A stretch of DNA of 64,000 nucleotides, from the NCBI RefSeq assembly GCF_035918155.1, contig NZ_CP109327.1, forward strand, positions 8,246,001-8,310,000, written 5' to 3'. The notes under the pieces were generated by a model that saw only the letters and a list, made by a program, of their open reading frames with translations, ran no database searches and was not told where the DNA came from. This document shows, piece after piece, positions 8,576 through 17,222 of this stretch; the first letter of the stretch is position 1, and every line of letters starts with the position of its first letter. This DNA comes from Streptomyces sp. NBC_01591 (GTDB lineage: Bacteria; Actinomycetota; Actinomycetes; Streptomycetales; Streptomycetaceae). The translations under genes and the position numbers were made by a program.

Positions 8576-9543
8576 GTCTTGACCAGGCGGATCCGGCCGC
8601 CCTCCCGGCGGCCGGGCCCGCCACCCGGAAAACGGGCCGCGCGGCCGGCGGGGCCGCCGGCCGCCGCGGGCACGACCGCCGGGCGGGCCGGTGGTGGACG
8701 CCGTGGCTGTTCCTGGCCCCGGCACTGCTCCTCTTCCTGTACTTCAAGTTCATCCCCATGGTCAGCGCGCTGACCATGTCCTTCCAGGACGTCCAGCCCT
8801 ATCTCGGCAACAGGTGGGTCGGCACCGAGAACTACTCCACGGTGCTCCAGTCCGGCGGCTTCCGTGAGGCCGCCTGGCACACCGTCGTCCTCGCCGCCGG
8901 GCAGACGGCCGGCTCGATGCTCCTCGGCCTCGTACTCGCGCTGCTGATGGAGGGGCAGGGCCGCCGGCTGGGCTTCGTACGGTCCGCCGCGTTCCTGCCG
9001 GTGGTGGTGCCGATCGCGGTCGTCGCCGAACTGTGGCGGATCATGTACCACCCGACCGCGGACGGCATGCTCAACTCCATCCTCGGCCTGGTGGGGTTCG
9101 GCCCCTCGGGATTCATCAACGACCCCGACACGTCGATGGCCTCCATCATGCTCACCGGTATCTGGCGGGGCGCCCCCTACGACATGATGATCTTCCTCGC
9201 CGGTCTCACCAGCGTGGACCGCGGACTGTACGAGGCCGCGAAGGTCGACGGCGCCTCCAGGCTGCAGCGGGTATGGCATGTGACGGTGCCCGGACTGCGG
9301 TCGGTGTTCTCGATCCTGTTCATCCTCGCCGCGATCCGCGGACTGCGCGTGTTCACCGAGGTGTTCCTGCTCACCAACGGCGGGCCCGACGGCTCCACCG
9401 AGGTCGTGATGACCCTGATCTACAAGCTCGGGCTGGAGCAGAACAGACTCGGCGTCGGCGCGGCGGGAGCCGTCCTGCTGTTCATCGCGACGCTGATCCT
9501 GACAGTCGTCGTCCACCTGCTGCGACGGAGAGAGAGCAAATGA
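8572..9543 (+). CDS. ABC sugar importer permease, MalF-type
   Basis: 323 residues, six predicted membrane segments after a charged, Ala/Arg-rich N-terminus of about 40 residues. The ATPase-contact (EAA) loop reads EAAKVDGASRLQRVWHVTVPGL, the hallmark of binding-protein-dependent permeases. It overlaps the upstream binding-protein gene and the downstream permease gene by ATGA junctions, so the three are translationally coupled. Confidence 0.92.
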   Translation: MSLDQADPAALPAAGPATRKTGRAAGGAAGRRGHDRRAGRWWTPWLFLAPALLLFLYFKFIPMVSALTMSFQDVQPYLGNRWVGTENYSTVLQSGGFREAAWHTVVLAAGQTAGSMLLGLVLALLMEGQGRRLGFVRSAAFLPVVVPIAVVAELWRIMYHPTADGMLNSILGLVGFGPSGFINDPDTSMASIMLTGIWRGAPYDMMIFLAGLTSVDRGLYEAAKVDGASRLQRVWHVTVPGLRSVFSILFILAAIRGLRVFTEVFLLTNGGPDGSTEVVMTLIYKLGLEQNRLGVGAAGAVLLFIATLILTVVVHLLRRRESK

Positions 9544-10406
9544 ACGCGCCGACCGAGACCGCGCTGGGCCTGACGGAGAGCCGCAGCCCGGGCGGGCGGA
9601 TCCTGAAGGCCGTCACCTACCTGCTGGTCCTGATCGTCTTCGCCGGGCCCCTGCTGGCCCTGCTGGTCAGCGCCTTCAGCCAGGTCAAGGACCCGACCCA
9701 GCTGAGCGTCATCCCCTCGGGCGCCACTCTGGACAACTTCAGGATCGCCTTCGACCAGGGCGTGCTCGCGTACCTGCTGAACTCCTTCTTCGTGGTCGGC
9801 TTCGGGCTGCTGCTCCAAGTGGCCGTCTCCGTCCTGGCCGGGTACGCACTGGCCAGGAAACGCTTCCCGGGGATGACGCTGGTACTCGTCGCCATCCTCG
9901 CGACACTGATGCTGCCCGAGGAGATCCTGGCCCTCCCGCTGTCCGTGATCCTCTCCGACCTGCCGGTCATCCACTTCAACCTCATCGGCACCCTGGCCGG
10001 AATGATCGTCCCGCTGGGCGCCTGGGGGTTCTCCATACTCGTGATGACCGAGTTCATGAAGGACGTGCCCCGGGAGCTCGAAGAGGCCGCCCGTATCGAC
10101 GGCGCCGGCGACCTGCGCATCTTCGCCCAGATCATCCTGCCGATGTGCAAGCCCGCGCTCGGGGTCATCGGAGTCTTCGGCTTCACCATGATCTGGGACC
10201 AGTACCTGCTGCCCCTCCTGGTCTCCACCGACTCCTCCTCGTACACGCTCCCGCTGGCGCTGCGAACCCTGCGGATCGACCCCGCAGTCACTCCCGGAGT
10301 GGTGATGGCCGCCTCCCTGCTGGCCCTGCTCCCCTCCGTGATCGTCTTCCTGTTCTTCCAGCGTTCCTTCGTGCATGGCCTGTCCTCCGGTGCCCTGAAG
10401 GGCTGA
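9540..10406 (+). CDS. ABC sugar importer permease, MalG-type
   Basis: 288 residues from ATG 9540 (ATGA overlap with the preceding gene). Six membrane segments and an EAA loop EEAARIDGAGDLRIFAQIILPM identify the second permease of a carbohydrate importer; the C-terminus ends with the usual FFQRSFVHGLSSGALKG-type sequence. It pairs with the MalF-type permease immediately upstream. Confidence 0.93.
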   Translation: MNAPTETALGLTESRSPGGRILKAVTYLLVLIVFAGPLLALLVSAFSQVKDPTQLSVIPSGATLDNFRIAFDQGVLAYLLNSFFVVGFGLLLQVAVSVLAGYALARKRFPGMTLVLVAILATLMLPEEILALPLSVILSDLPVIHFNLIGTLAGMIVPLGAWGFSILVMTEFMKDVPRELEEAARIDGAGDLRIFAQIILPMCKPALGVIGVFGFTMIWDQYLLPLLVSTDSSSYTLPLALRTLRIDPAVTPGVVMAASLLALLPSVIVFLFFQRSFVHGLSSGALKG

Positions 10407-10504
10407 CCCGGCAAGCCACCCGCACTCGAACCCCCCGTACGACCAGCCCTCCGGCAGCGCGCCGAACACGCCACCGGACGCCGACGACAAGGAACGATGC
10501 CCCC

Positions 10505-11848
10505 ATGACCCCGAGCGCCGAGAACCCGTCCGCGCCCGCCGCCAACCCGGCACCCGCGCCGGCCCCGGACACGACCTGGTTCACCACCGACCGGTTCGGC
10601 ATGTTCGTCCACTGGGGCCTGTACTCGCTCGCCGCACGGCACGAATGGGTCAAGAACCGGGAGAAGCTGACCGACGAGCAGTACCAGGTCTACTTCGACC
10701 ACTTCGACCCCGACCGCTACGACCCGGTGCAGTGGGCCAAGGCTGCCAGGGCGGCGGGCATGCGGTACGTCGTCCTGACCACCAAGCACCACGACGGCTT
10801 CTGCCTGTGGGACAGTGCCCTTACCGAGTACAAGGTCACCAACACCCCGTACGGCCGCGACCTCGTCGGACCGTTCGTCGAGGCGTGCCGCGCCGAAGGG
10901 CTCAAGGTCGGCCTCTACTACTCCCTGATCGACTGGCACCACCCGTCCTTTCCCGTGGACGGCACCCATCCGCAGCGCGACGACGAGGAGTTCAAGGCCG
11001 CGGCCGCCGACCGCGACATCCGCGAGTACCAGCGCTATCTGCACGGCCAGGTCCGCGAACTGCTCACCTCCTTCGGACGCGTCGACTACCTGTTCTTCGA
11101 CTTCTCATACGCGGGCCGCACATGGTGGGGCGGCAAGGGCCCGGACGACTGGGATTCCCCGAAGCTCCTGGAGACGGTCCGTGAACTCCAGCCGCACACC
11201 CTCGTCAACGACAGGACCGGCCTGCCCGGCGACTTCATCACGCCCGAGCAGTACCAGCCCTCCGGCCCCATGACCAAGGACGGCCGGCCCGTGCTGTGGG
11301 AGGCGTGCCAGACGCTCAACGGGAGCTGGGGCTACGACCGCGACAACCTGGACCACAAGAGCGCCGACCTGCTGATCCGCATGCTCGTCGACGGTGTCTC
11401 CAAGGGCGGCAACCTGCTGCTCAACGTCGGCCCGACCGGCCGCGGCGACCTCGAACCGCGTGCCGTCGCCGTCCTCGGGGAAATCGGCCGGTGGATGGAC
11501 CTGCACGAGCGGGCGGTCCGCGGTTGCGGCCCGTCCCCGTACGCCGCCCCCGCCGAATGCCGGTACACCCAGCGCGGTGACCGGCTCTACGTCCACCTGT
11601 TCGCCTGGCCGCTGCGCCATCTGCACCTGCCGGGACTCGCCGGCCGGGTGCGCTACGCCCAACTGCTGAACGACGCCTCCGAGATCATCCAGGTCCACAT
11701 CGACCCGGACCGGCCCGCCATGAACACGGAAATGGGCGGGCAGCCCGCCGGAACGCTCACTCTCGAAATCCCCGTCCAGCGCCCCGACACCCCGGTGCCG
11801 GTCATCGAGCTGTTCCTGGACACTCCGACCGACCGGGCCGACGACTGA
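10505..11848 (+). CDS. GH29 alpha-L-fucosidase-like glycoside hydrolase
   Basis: 447 residues from ATG 10505, with AAGGAAC about 10 nt upstream. GH29 signatures are clear: WFTTDRFGMFVHWGLYSLAA near the N-terminus, YVVLTTKHHDGFCLWDS, and the nucleophile region VDYLFFDFSYAG (candidate Asp about residue 199), then LLLNVGPTGRGD. GH29 enzymes release alpha-L-fucose with retention. There is no signal peptide, so it is probably cytoplasmic and acts on oligosaccharides brought in by the importer just upstream. The exact acid/base residue and substrate are not evident from sequence alone. It lies in the same orientation and probably the same operon as the transporter. Confidence 0.88.
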   Translation: MTPSAENPSAPAANPAPAPAPDTTWFTTDRFGMFVHWGLYSLAARHEWVKNREKLTDEQYQVYFDHFDPDRYDPVQWAKAARAAGMRYVVLTTKHHDGFCLWDSALTEYKVTNTPYGRDLVGPFVEACRAEGLKVGLYYSLIDWHHPSFPVDGTHPQRDDEEFKAAAADRDIREYQRYLHGQVRELLTSFGRVDYLFFDFSYAGRTWWGGKGPDDWDSPKLLETVRELQPHTLVNDRTGLPGDFITPEQYQPSGPMTKDGRPVLWEACQTLNGSWGYDRDNLDHKSADLLIRMLVDGVSKGGNLLLNVGPTGRGDLEPRAVAVLGEIGRWMDLHERAVRGCGPSPYAAPAECRYTQRGDRLYVHLFAWPLRHLHLPGLAGRVRYAQLLNDASEIIQVHIDPDRPAMNTEMGGQPAGTLTLEIPVQRPDTPVPVIELFLDTPTDRADD

Positions 11849-11894
11849 CACCGGCCCCGACCCCCCGATCCACCACCACACTCACGGAGGCATC

Positions 11895-13328
11895 ATGCAA
11901 CGCCGCACGTTCCTCATGGCTTCCGCGGCAGGGGCGGCGCTGGTCGTCGCCCCGACCAGCGGTCTCCTGACCGCGAGCGCGAGCGCGGCCCCGGCTGCCG
12001 TCGGTTCGCTGGACGAGCTCCAGGCCGCGATCGACCGGGCACGGCCGGGTGACCGCATCGTCGTGGCCGACGGCAGGTACACCGTCCCGTCGGACCGGCC
12101 CCTCACCATCCGGAACAAGCAGGGCACCGAGCGCGCGCCCATCACCGTCGTCGCCCGGTCCCGCGGCGGCGTCGTACTCGAAGGCGAACACAGCTTCGTC
12201 CTCGACTCCTCCAGCCACGTCACCCTCAGCGGCTTCTCCTTCCGCCAGAGCAGCACCCTGGACATCCCCCCGAACTGCTCGCACATCAGGCTGACCCGCA
12301 ACGATTTCCAGCTCGCCGACATCGAGGGCCTGCACTGGGTGATGGTGCGTGCGGACGACAGCAAGGTCGACCACAACCACTTCCACGGCAAGTCCACTCT
12401 CGGCATCTACCTCGGCATCGAGGGCGCGGGCACGGAGGAGATGGCCCAACGCGTCCATGTGTTCAGGAACTACTTCTCCGACCACACCTTCGCCGGATCC
12501 AACGGCGGTGAGCCGATCCGGCTCGGCGTCAGCCCCCGGGCACTGTCCAGCGCCCATGCCGTCGTGGAGTACAACCTGTTCGAGCGCGCCAACGGTGACC
12601 CGGAGGCCATCTCCGTCAAGAGCTCGGACAACGTCATCCGGCACAACACCATCCGCGACAGCCTCGGCGGGATCGTCCTCCGGCACGGCAACCGCAACCG
12701 GGTGGACGGCAATTACCTCGTCGCCGGCACGGAAGGCGTGCGGATCTACGGCAACGACCATGTGATCGTCAACAACCACCTCGCCGGTCTGTCCGGGCGG
12801 GCCCTGGTGATCGGCAGCGGTTCGGAGCGCGACCACCTGCCCGGCGAGACGCCCGACGCGCGCCGCGGCAACGACGCACCCGACCGGGTCGTCATCGCGT
12901 ACAACACCCTGGTGAACAACAAGGGCACACTCTCCGGCGAGAGCCAGCGCCCCCACGAGCCGCGCGATGTGACCGTCGCGGACAACCTGCTCGTCGGGGG
13001 CTTTGGCGACCTGGTCGCGATGGCGCACACCGTACGGTTCACCTGGTCCGGCAACATCCTGTGGGGTGCCGCCGCCGACGGCAACATCCCCTCCGGCGGC
13101 TACACCCGCATCGACCCGAAGCTGGTGACCGGCCCGGACGGCGTGGCCCGGCCGGCCGCGGACAGCCCGGTGATCGACGCGGGCACGCTCAGGCGGCCAC
13201 CGGTCACCCACGACATCGACGGGGACCCGCGCGGCCGGTCCCGGGACGTGGGCGCGGACGAGTACGCGAACAGGGCGCCCAGGCGCGGGCCGCTGACCCC
13301 GGCCGACGTCGGTCCCCACGCCCGCTGA
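11895..13328 (+). CDS. Tat-exported PL6 polysaccharide lyase (alginate lyase/chondroitinase-B family), copy 1
   Basis: 477 residues beginning MQRRTFLMASAAGAAL, a Tat-type signal, cut near residue 31. The rest is a right-handed beta-helix of the PL6 family: NGGEPIRLG at about 203-211, then NGDPEAISVKSSDNVIRHNT with the proposed catalytic base Lys at about 242, and GGIVLRHGNRNRVDGN with the catalytic Arg at about 263. In characterised PL6 enzymes this Lys/Arg pair, with a nearby calcium site, performs beta-elimination on uronic-acid polymers (poly-mannuronate/guluronate or dermatan). GGAGG lies before ATG 11895. A hairpin follows the gene. Confidence 0.9.
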   Translation: MQRRTFLMASAAGAALVVAPTSGLLTASASAAPAAVGSLDELQAAIDRARPGDRIVVADGRYTVPSDRPLTIRNKQGTERAPITVVARSRGGVVLEGEHSFVLDSSSHVTLSGFSFRQSSTLDIPPNCSHIRLTRNDFQLADIEGLHWVMVRADDSKVDHNHFHGKSTLGIYLGIEGAGTEEMAQRVHVFRNYFSDHTFAGSNGGEPIRLGVSPRALSSAHAVVEYNLFERANGDPEAISVKSSDNVIRHNTIRDSLGGIVLRHGNRNRVDGNYLVAGTEGVRIYGNDHVIVNNHLAGLSGRALVIGSGSERDHLPGETPDARRGNDAPDRVVIAYNTLVNNKGTLSGESQRPHEPRDVTVADNLLVGGFGDLVAMAHTVRFTWSGNILWGAAADGNIPSGGYTRIDPKLVTGPDGVARPAADSPVIDAGTLRRPPVTHDIDGDPRGRSRDVGADEYANRAPRRGPLTPADVGPHAR

Positions 13329-13342
13329 GCACACGCCCGAAA

Positions 13343-13376
13343 GGGACAGCCGGTCCGGTCCGCCGCCGGCTGTCCC
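13343..13376 (+). terminator. Hairpin between the two PL6 genes
   Basis: An 11-bp perfect stem (GGGACAGCCGG at 13343-13353 with 13366-13376) and a 12-nt loop lie 14 nt after the first PL6 stop. It may attenuate or end transcription before copy 2. Confidence 0.65.
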
Positions 13377-13455
13377 CACCACCGATCACCCGGCACGTCC
13401 AGCGCGAGGGCTGTACGGATCGGCCCGTCATGTTCTTGTCGCCACAGGAGGCATC

Positions 13456-14883
13456 ATGCAACGACGCACGTTCCTCAGGGGCACCGCGGTGGCAGCACTC
13501 GCCGCCGTGCCCCTCAGCACCTCGATGTCGGTCGACGCCTCGGCGGCCGATACGCCGGTCAGCTCCCTGGCCGAACTCCAGAGCGCGATCAACGCCGCCG
13601 CACCAGGCGACCGGATCGTCGTGGCCGACGGCACCTACACCGTTCCGTCGGGAGGCGCTATCAACGTCTCCGGCAAGTACGGCACCAGCGCCGCGCAGAT
13701 CACCATCGTCTCGAAGACCCGCGGTGGCGCGGTGCTGCGCGGCGAACGCAGCTTCGTGTTCTCCAATTCGAGCAACATCACCGTCAGCGGCTTCGCCTTC
13801 CGGCAGAGCACCACGCTGGAGATCCCGGAGAACTGCTCGTCGATCCGGCTGACCCGCAACGACTTCCAGCACGTGGACACCGGCGACCCGTACTGGGTAG
13901 TCGTGCGGGCGAACGACACGAAGATCGACCGGAACCACTTCCACGACAAGACCACCGCCGGCATCTTCCTCGTCGTCGACGGCCCGGGCTCGACCGACAT
14001 GGCCCAGAACATCCACATCTTCAGGAACTACTTCTCCGATCACAGTTTCTCCGGGGCCAACGGCGGCGAGTCGATCCGCCTCGGCGTCAGCGGGCGGGCG
14101 CTGTCCGGCGCCCACGCGGTCGTCGAGTACAACCTGTTCGAGCGTGCCGACGGCGACCCCGAGGCCATCTCGGTGAAGTCCTCCGACAACACCATCCGTT
14201 ACAACACCATCCGCAACAGCCGCGGCGGAATCGTGCTGCGCCACGGCAACCGCTCCAGGGTGGAGGGCAACTACCTGATCGGCGGCAGCGAGGGCGTGCG
14301 GCTGTACGGCAACGACCATGTGATCGTCAACAACTACCTCAGCGGATTGTCGAGCCGGGCCCTGGTCGTCGGCAGCGGCACCACCCGCGACCACAACGCG
14401 GGCGAGACGCAGGACGAGAGGCGGGGCAACGACGCCTGTGACCGCGCGGTGATCGTGCACAACACCCTGCTCGGCAACTCCAGCACGCTCTCCGGAGAGA
14501 CCCGGACGTACGAGCCCCGGGACGTCGTCATCGCCGACAACCTGCTCGTCTCGGACACCGGCAGCCTCGTCGCGATGGGGACGACCACCAACTTCACCTG
14601 GCAGAGCAACATGTTGTGGGGTGCGGCTGCCAACGGCAATATCCCTTCCGGTGGTTACACCCGCATCGACCCGAAGCTGGTGACCGGCCAGGACGGCATC
14701 GCCCGGCTCTCGGCAGGTAGCCCGGCGATCGGCGCGGCCACACTGGGCAGCCCGGCCGTGGCCGACGACATCGACGGCGACTCGCGGGGCAGCACGCGGG
14801 ACATCGGTGCCGACGAGTACTCGACCGCGCCCGCGCTCCGTCACCCCCTCACGGCCGCGGACGTGGGTCCGAACGCATCGTGA
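13456..14883 (+). CDS. Tat-exported PL6 polysaccharide lyase, copy 2
   Basis: 475 residues, a close tandem paralog of the preceding gene over its whole length, with the same MQRRTFL Tat start, the same NGGESIRLG, PEAISVKSSDN and GGIVLRHGNRSRVEGN motifs, and the catalytic Lys/Arg pair conserved. Differences are scattered (for example YGTSAAQITIVSKTRGG against the other copy's QGTERAPITVVARSRGG), so the duplication is not recent. Even the start-site context is duplicated: GGAGGCATCATGCAACG before both genes. Two exported lyases may divide labour (endo/exo, or M/G preference). Confidence 0.9.
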   Translation: MQRRTFLRGTAVAALAAVPLSTSMSVDASAADTPVSSLAELQSAINAAAPGDRIVVADGTYTVPSGGAINVSGKYGTSAAQITIVSKTRGGAVLRGERSFVFSNSSNITVSGFAFRQSTTLEIPENCSSIRLTRNDFQHVDTGDPYWVVVRANDTKIDRNHFHDKTTAGIFLVVDGPGSTDMAQNIHIFRNYFSDHSFSGANGGESIRLGVSGRALSGAHAVVEYNLFERADGDPEAISVKSSDNTIRYNTIRNSRGGIVLRHGNRSRVEGNYLIGGSEGVRLYGNDHVIVNNYLSGLSSRALVVGSGTTRDHNAGETQDERRGNDACDRAVIVHNTLLGNSSTLSGETRTYEPRDVVIADNLLVSDTGSLVAMGTTTNFTWQSNMLWGAAANGNIPSGGYTRIDPKLVTGQDGIARLSAGSPAIGAATLGSPAVADDIDGDSRGSTRDIGADEYSTAPALRHPLTAADVGPNAS

Positions 14884-14899
14884 GGTGTCACCGGTGATT

Positions 14900-14923
14900 C
14901 GGTCCGCCCGTCCTGGGCGGGCC
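14900..14923 (+). terminator. Hairpin after PL6 copy 2
   Basis: CGGTCCGCCC pairs with GGGCGGGCCG around a short loop (one G-U pair), 17 nt after the stop codon. Confidence 0.55.
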
Positions 14924-14991
14924 GTTTCAGAACTGCCCGGGGAAACACGAGGGAAGAGCCGCCGCGAGGCGACCCCAAGGAAGGGAACGAT

Positions 14992-15825
14992 GTGACAGGC
15001 AGGGAACGCCGGGAGCGCGAGGAGCAGGGGCGCGCCGGCAGCCCGCCGGCCGGTTCGGCCACCACCGTGACCAGGCCGGGGCTGTGCTCGGTCACCTTCC
15101 GGCGGCTGCCCGCCGCCGAGGTCGCACGCCGGGCCGCGGACGCGGGCCTGGAGGCGGTCGAGTGGGGAGCGGACGTGCACGCGCCTCCGACGGAGCCCGA
15201 CACTGTCCGCGCGGCCCGCGAGGCTTCCGGCAGATACGGGCTCACCTGCTGCTCGTACGGCTCCTACTTCCGCGCCACCCAGGGCGAATTGGCCGAGTTC
15301 CCCGCGATCGCCCAGGCCGCGGTCCTTCTGGGAGCGCCACGGGTGCGGGTCTGGGCGGGCGGTGTCGGATCGTCGGCCGTCACACCGCAGGAGCGGAGCG
15401 GGACCGTGACCTGCCTGCGGGAAGCGGCCCGGATCGCCGCGGACCATGGACTGGAGCTCGCGCTGGAGTTCCACTCGAAGACCCTCACCGACACCGTCGA
15501 CTCGACGCTCCGGCTGTTGGACGAGGTGGGCGCGGACAATCTCCGTACCTACTGGCAGCCGCCGCTCGACGCTCCCGACGAGGAGGCGCTGGCGGGGCTT
15601 TCCGCGCTCGTCGACCGGGTCAGCGCGGTGCATGTGTTCTCGTGGTGGCCGGGCAATCACCGACTGCGGCTGGCCGATCGTGAGGACCTGTGGGCCGGGG
15701 TCTTCGACCTGCTGAACGAACGGCGCGTCCCGCTGGACGCACTCCTGGAGTTCGTGCCGGGCGACGACCCCGCCGTGCTGACGCGCGAGGCAGATACGCT
15801 GCGGCGCGTCGCGGCTCACCGCTGA
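14992..15825 (+). CDS. Sugar phosphate isomerase/epimerase-like TIM-barrel protein
   Basis: 277 residues from GTG 14992; the ATG two bases earlier reads straight into a stop, and AAGGAAGG lies at a good distance. After about 28 unconserved residues, the sequence follows the xylose-isomerase-like/AP-endonuclease-2 fold: RPGLCSVTFRRLPAAEVARRAADAGLEAVEWG, then GAPRVRVWAGGVG, LELALEFHSKTLTDT, YWQPPLDAPDEEAL and HVFSWWP, with acidic/His residues in the positions that bind a metal in this family. It probably isomerises or epimerises a sugar released by the neighbouring lyases and fucosidase; the actual substrate is unknown. Confidence 0.8.
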   Translation: MTGRERREREEQGRAGSPPAGSATTVTRPGLCSVTFRRLPAAEVARRAADAGLEAVEWGADVHAPPTEPDTVRAAREASGRYGLTCCSYGSYFRATQGELAEFPAIAQAAVLLGAPRVRVWAGGVGSSAVTPQERSGTVTCLREAARIAADHGLELALEFHSKTLTDTVDSTLRLLDEVGADNLRTYWQPPLDAPDEEALAGLSALVDRVSAVHVFSWWPGNHRLRLADREDLWAGVFDLLNERRVPLDALLEFVPGDDPAVLTREADTLRRVAAHR

Positions 15826-15857
15826 GCGGCTCCCACCCCGACGTCAGAACGGCAGAC

Positions 15858-16544
15858 ATGCACATCGCGGACATGCACATCAAGGAAACGGACAGACTCC
15901 TGTTCATCGGTGACTCCATCACCGACGCGGGCCGCGACCGTACGGATCCCGCATCGCTCGGCAGCGGATACGTCCACGAGATCGCGCGGACCCTGCACGC
16001 CCGGGCGGGCGACGGGCCCGGCCCCGCCGTCATCAACAAGGGCCTCAACGGCAATCGCGTGTACGACCTCGAAGCCCGCTGGACCACCGACGTCATCGAC
16101 CACCGGCCCACCGTGGTCACGGTCAAGATCGGCATCAATGACACCTGGCGGCGCTATGACAGCGGACTCATCAGCCCGGTCGACGAGTTCGAGGCGTGCC
16201 TCGACCGCCTCCTCGCGGACACCGTGCGGAAGCTGGCCGCACGACTGGTGGTCATCACCCCGTTCCTGCTCCCGGTAACCCCGGAGCAGAAGGGCTGGTT
16301 CGAGGACCTGACGCCCCGTACCGACGCCGTCCTCCGCGCCGCGGCGGCCAATGGAGCCCAGGTGGTCCGCGCGGACCATGCGCTGCTCCGTGCCGCGGAG
16401 ACGAAGGAGGCCGCGGAGCTGGCCCAGGACGGGGTCCATCCGAGTCCGCTGGGCCACAGGATCGTCGCCGACGCCTGGCTCGCCGCGGTGGACTCGCGTC
16501 TACTCGGGGAGCAGCAGGGGGAGGTCCACCCGCACCTCGATTGA
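15858..16544 (+). CDS. SGNH/GDSL-family hydrolase (carbohydrate-esterase-like)
   Basis: 228 residues with all four SGNH blocks: FIGDSITDAGRD (nucleophile Ser), NKGLNGNRVYDLEARW (Gly), KIGINDTWRRY (Asn) and DGVHPSPLGH (Asp/His). There is no signal peptide. Such proteins in polysaccharide loci usually remove acetyl or other acyl groups from sugars. Start is ATG 15858 or 15873, since MHIADMHIKE carries two in-frame Mets and neither has a strong ribosome site. It follows the isomerase gene by 32 nt and likely ends the operon. Confidence 0.85.
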   Translation: MHIADMHIKETDRLLFIGDSITDAGRDRTDPASLGSGYVHEIARTLHARAGDGPGPAVINKGLNGNRVYDLEARWTTDVIDHRPTVVTVKIGINDTWRRYDSGLISPVDEFEACLDRLLADTVRKLAARLVVITPFLLPVTPEQKGWFEDLTPRTDAVLRAAAANGAQVVRADHALLRAAETKEAAELAQDGVHPSPLGHRIVADAWLAAVDSRLLGEQQGEVHPHLD

Positions 16545-16904
16545 CTCCGCGCGTCCGCCGACCCGCGCCGATCCGCTGATGCGCAGGGTTCGCGCCGGAT
16601 CGAGCGTCAACTCGCCGGTGACGTCGCCGTGCTCGTGGAGGTAGAGCCCGATGTCGTACAGATCGGCCATGCTGTCGTCGATCTTCACGGTCGCCATGCC
16701 ACCGGTCCAGGTGGCGGGCACCGCCGTGAGGTAGAGACGCGGCGGATGGATCGCCCAGCCGAACGGGCCCGTGTCCCCCTGCGCGTCAAGGGCCTCGGTG
16801 GTTCCCCACACGTCGACCGTCACCAGGCCGTCCGGTGCCACCTGGACCGACGATTCCGATCGGTCGACGGCGAAGTCCGTGTCGCCCAGGACGAATCTGT
16901 CCAC
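16500..16904 (-). CDS. Hypothetical beta-rich protein
   Basis: 134 residues if translation begins at GTG 16904 (GGGG element 8 nt upstream); the frame is open upstream to 17018, but residues there look non-coding. The protein (VDRFVLGDTDFAVDRSE at the start, RAESIEVRVDLPLLLPE at the end) is rich in beta-strand-forming segments and has no recognised domain, membrane segment or signal. Its 3' end overlaps the 3' end of the SGNH gene by 45 bp, convergently. Confidence 0.5.
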   Translation of the reverse strand: MDRFVLGDTDFAVDRSESSVQVAPDGLVTVDVWGTTEALDAQGDTGPFGWAIHPPRLYLTAVPATWTGGMATVKIDDSMADLYDIGLYLHEHGDVTGELTLDPARTLRISGSARVGGRAESIEVRVDLPLLLPE

Positions 16905-17222
16905 GGTGAAGACCCCAACGGATGTCGGTTCGAAGCGATGACGGCGTCCATCATCGCAGCACGCCCTGTCCGACGTGCCCCGGCCCTGACCGCGCGCACG
17001 CGTCGCGATCATTTCCATGGGGCCGGGACACGCGGGTGAAGGCGCGGTTCACCTGCGGCTGCGCGTATTGAGCCGTACGACGGGGTGGTCCACGTCGCGG
17101 CGTGAGGCGGGTCACTTTCAGTCGACCGTGGGGCATGGTTCTCCGGACCCGGGGCAGGCGGCCAGATCGCCGGGGTGTGACCGGCGCAGGACGCAATCCG
17201 GAACCGAAGGGCCAAACACGAC
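16905..17222. other. Intergenic region between the hypothetical gene and betB
   Basis: 318 nt with no supported gene. It must hold the promoter for the betaine operon, but no convincing -35/-10 pair or palindrome was found. A GAAGGG element about 11 nt before the GTG of betB is the likely ribosome site. Confidence 0.4.
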
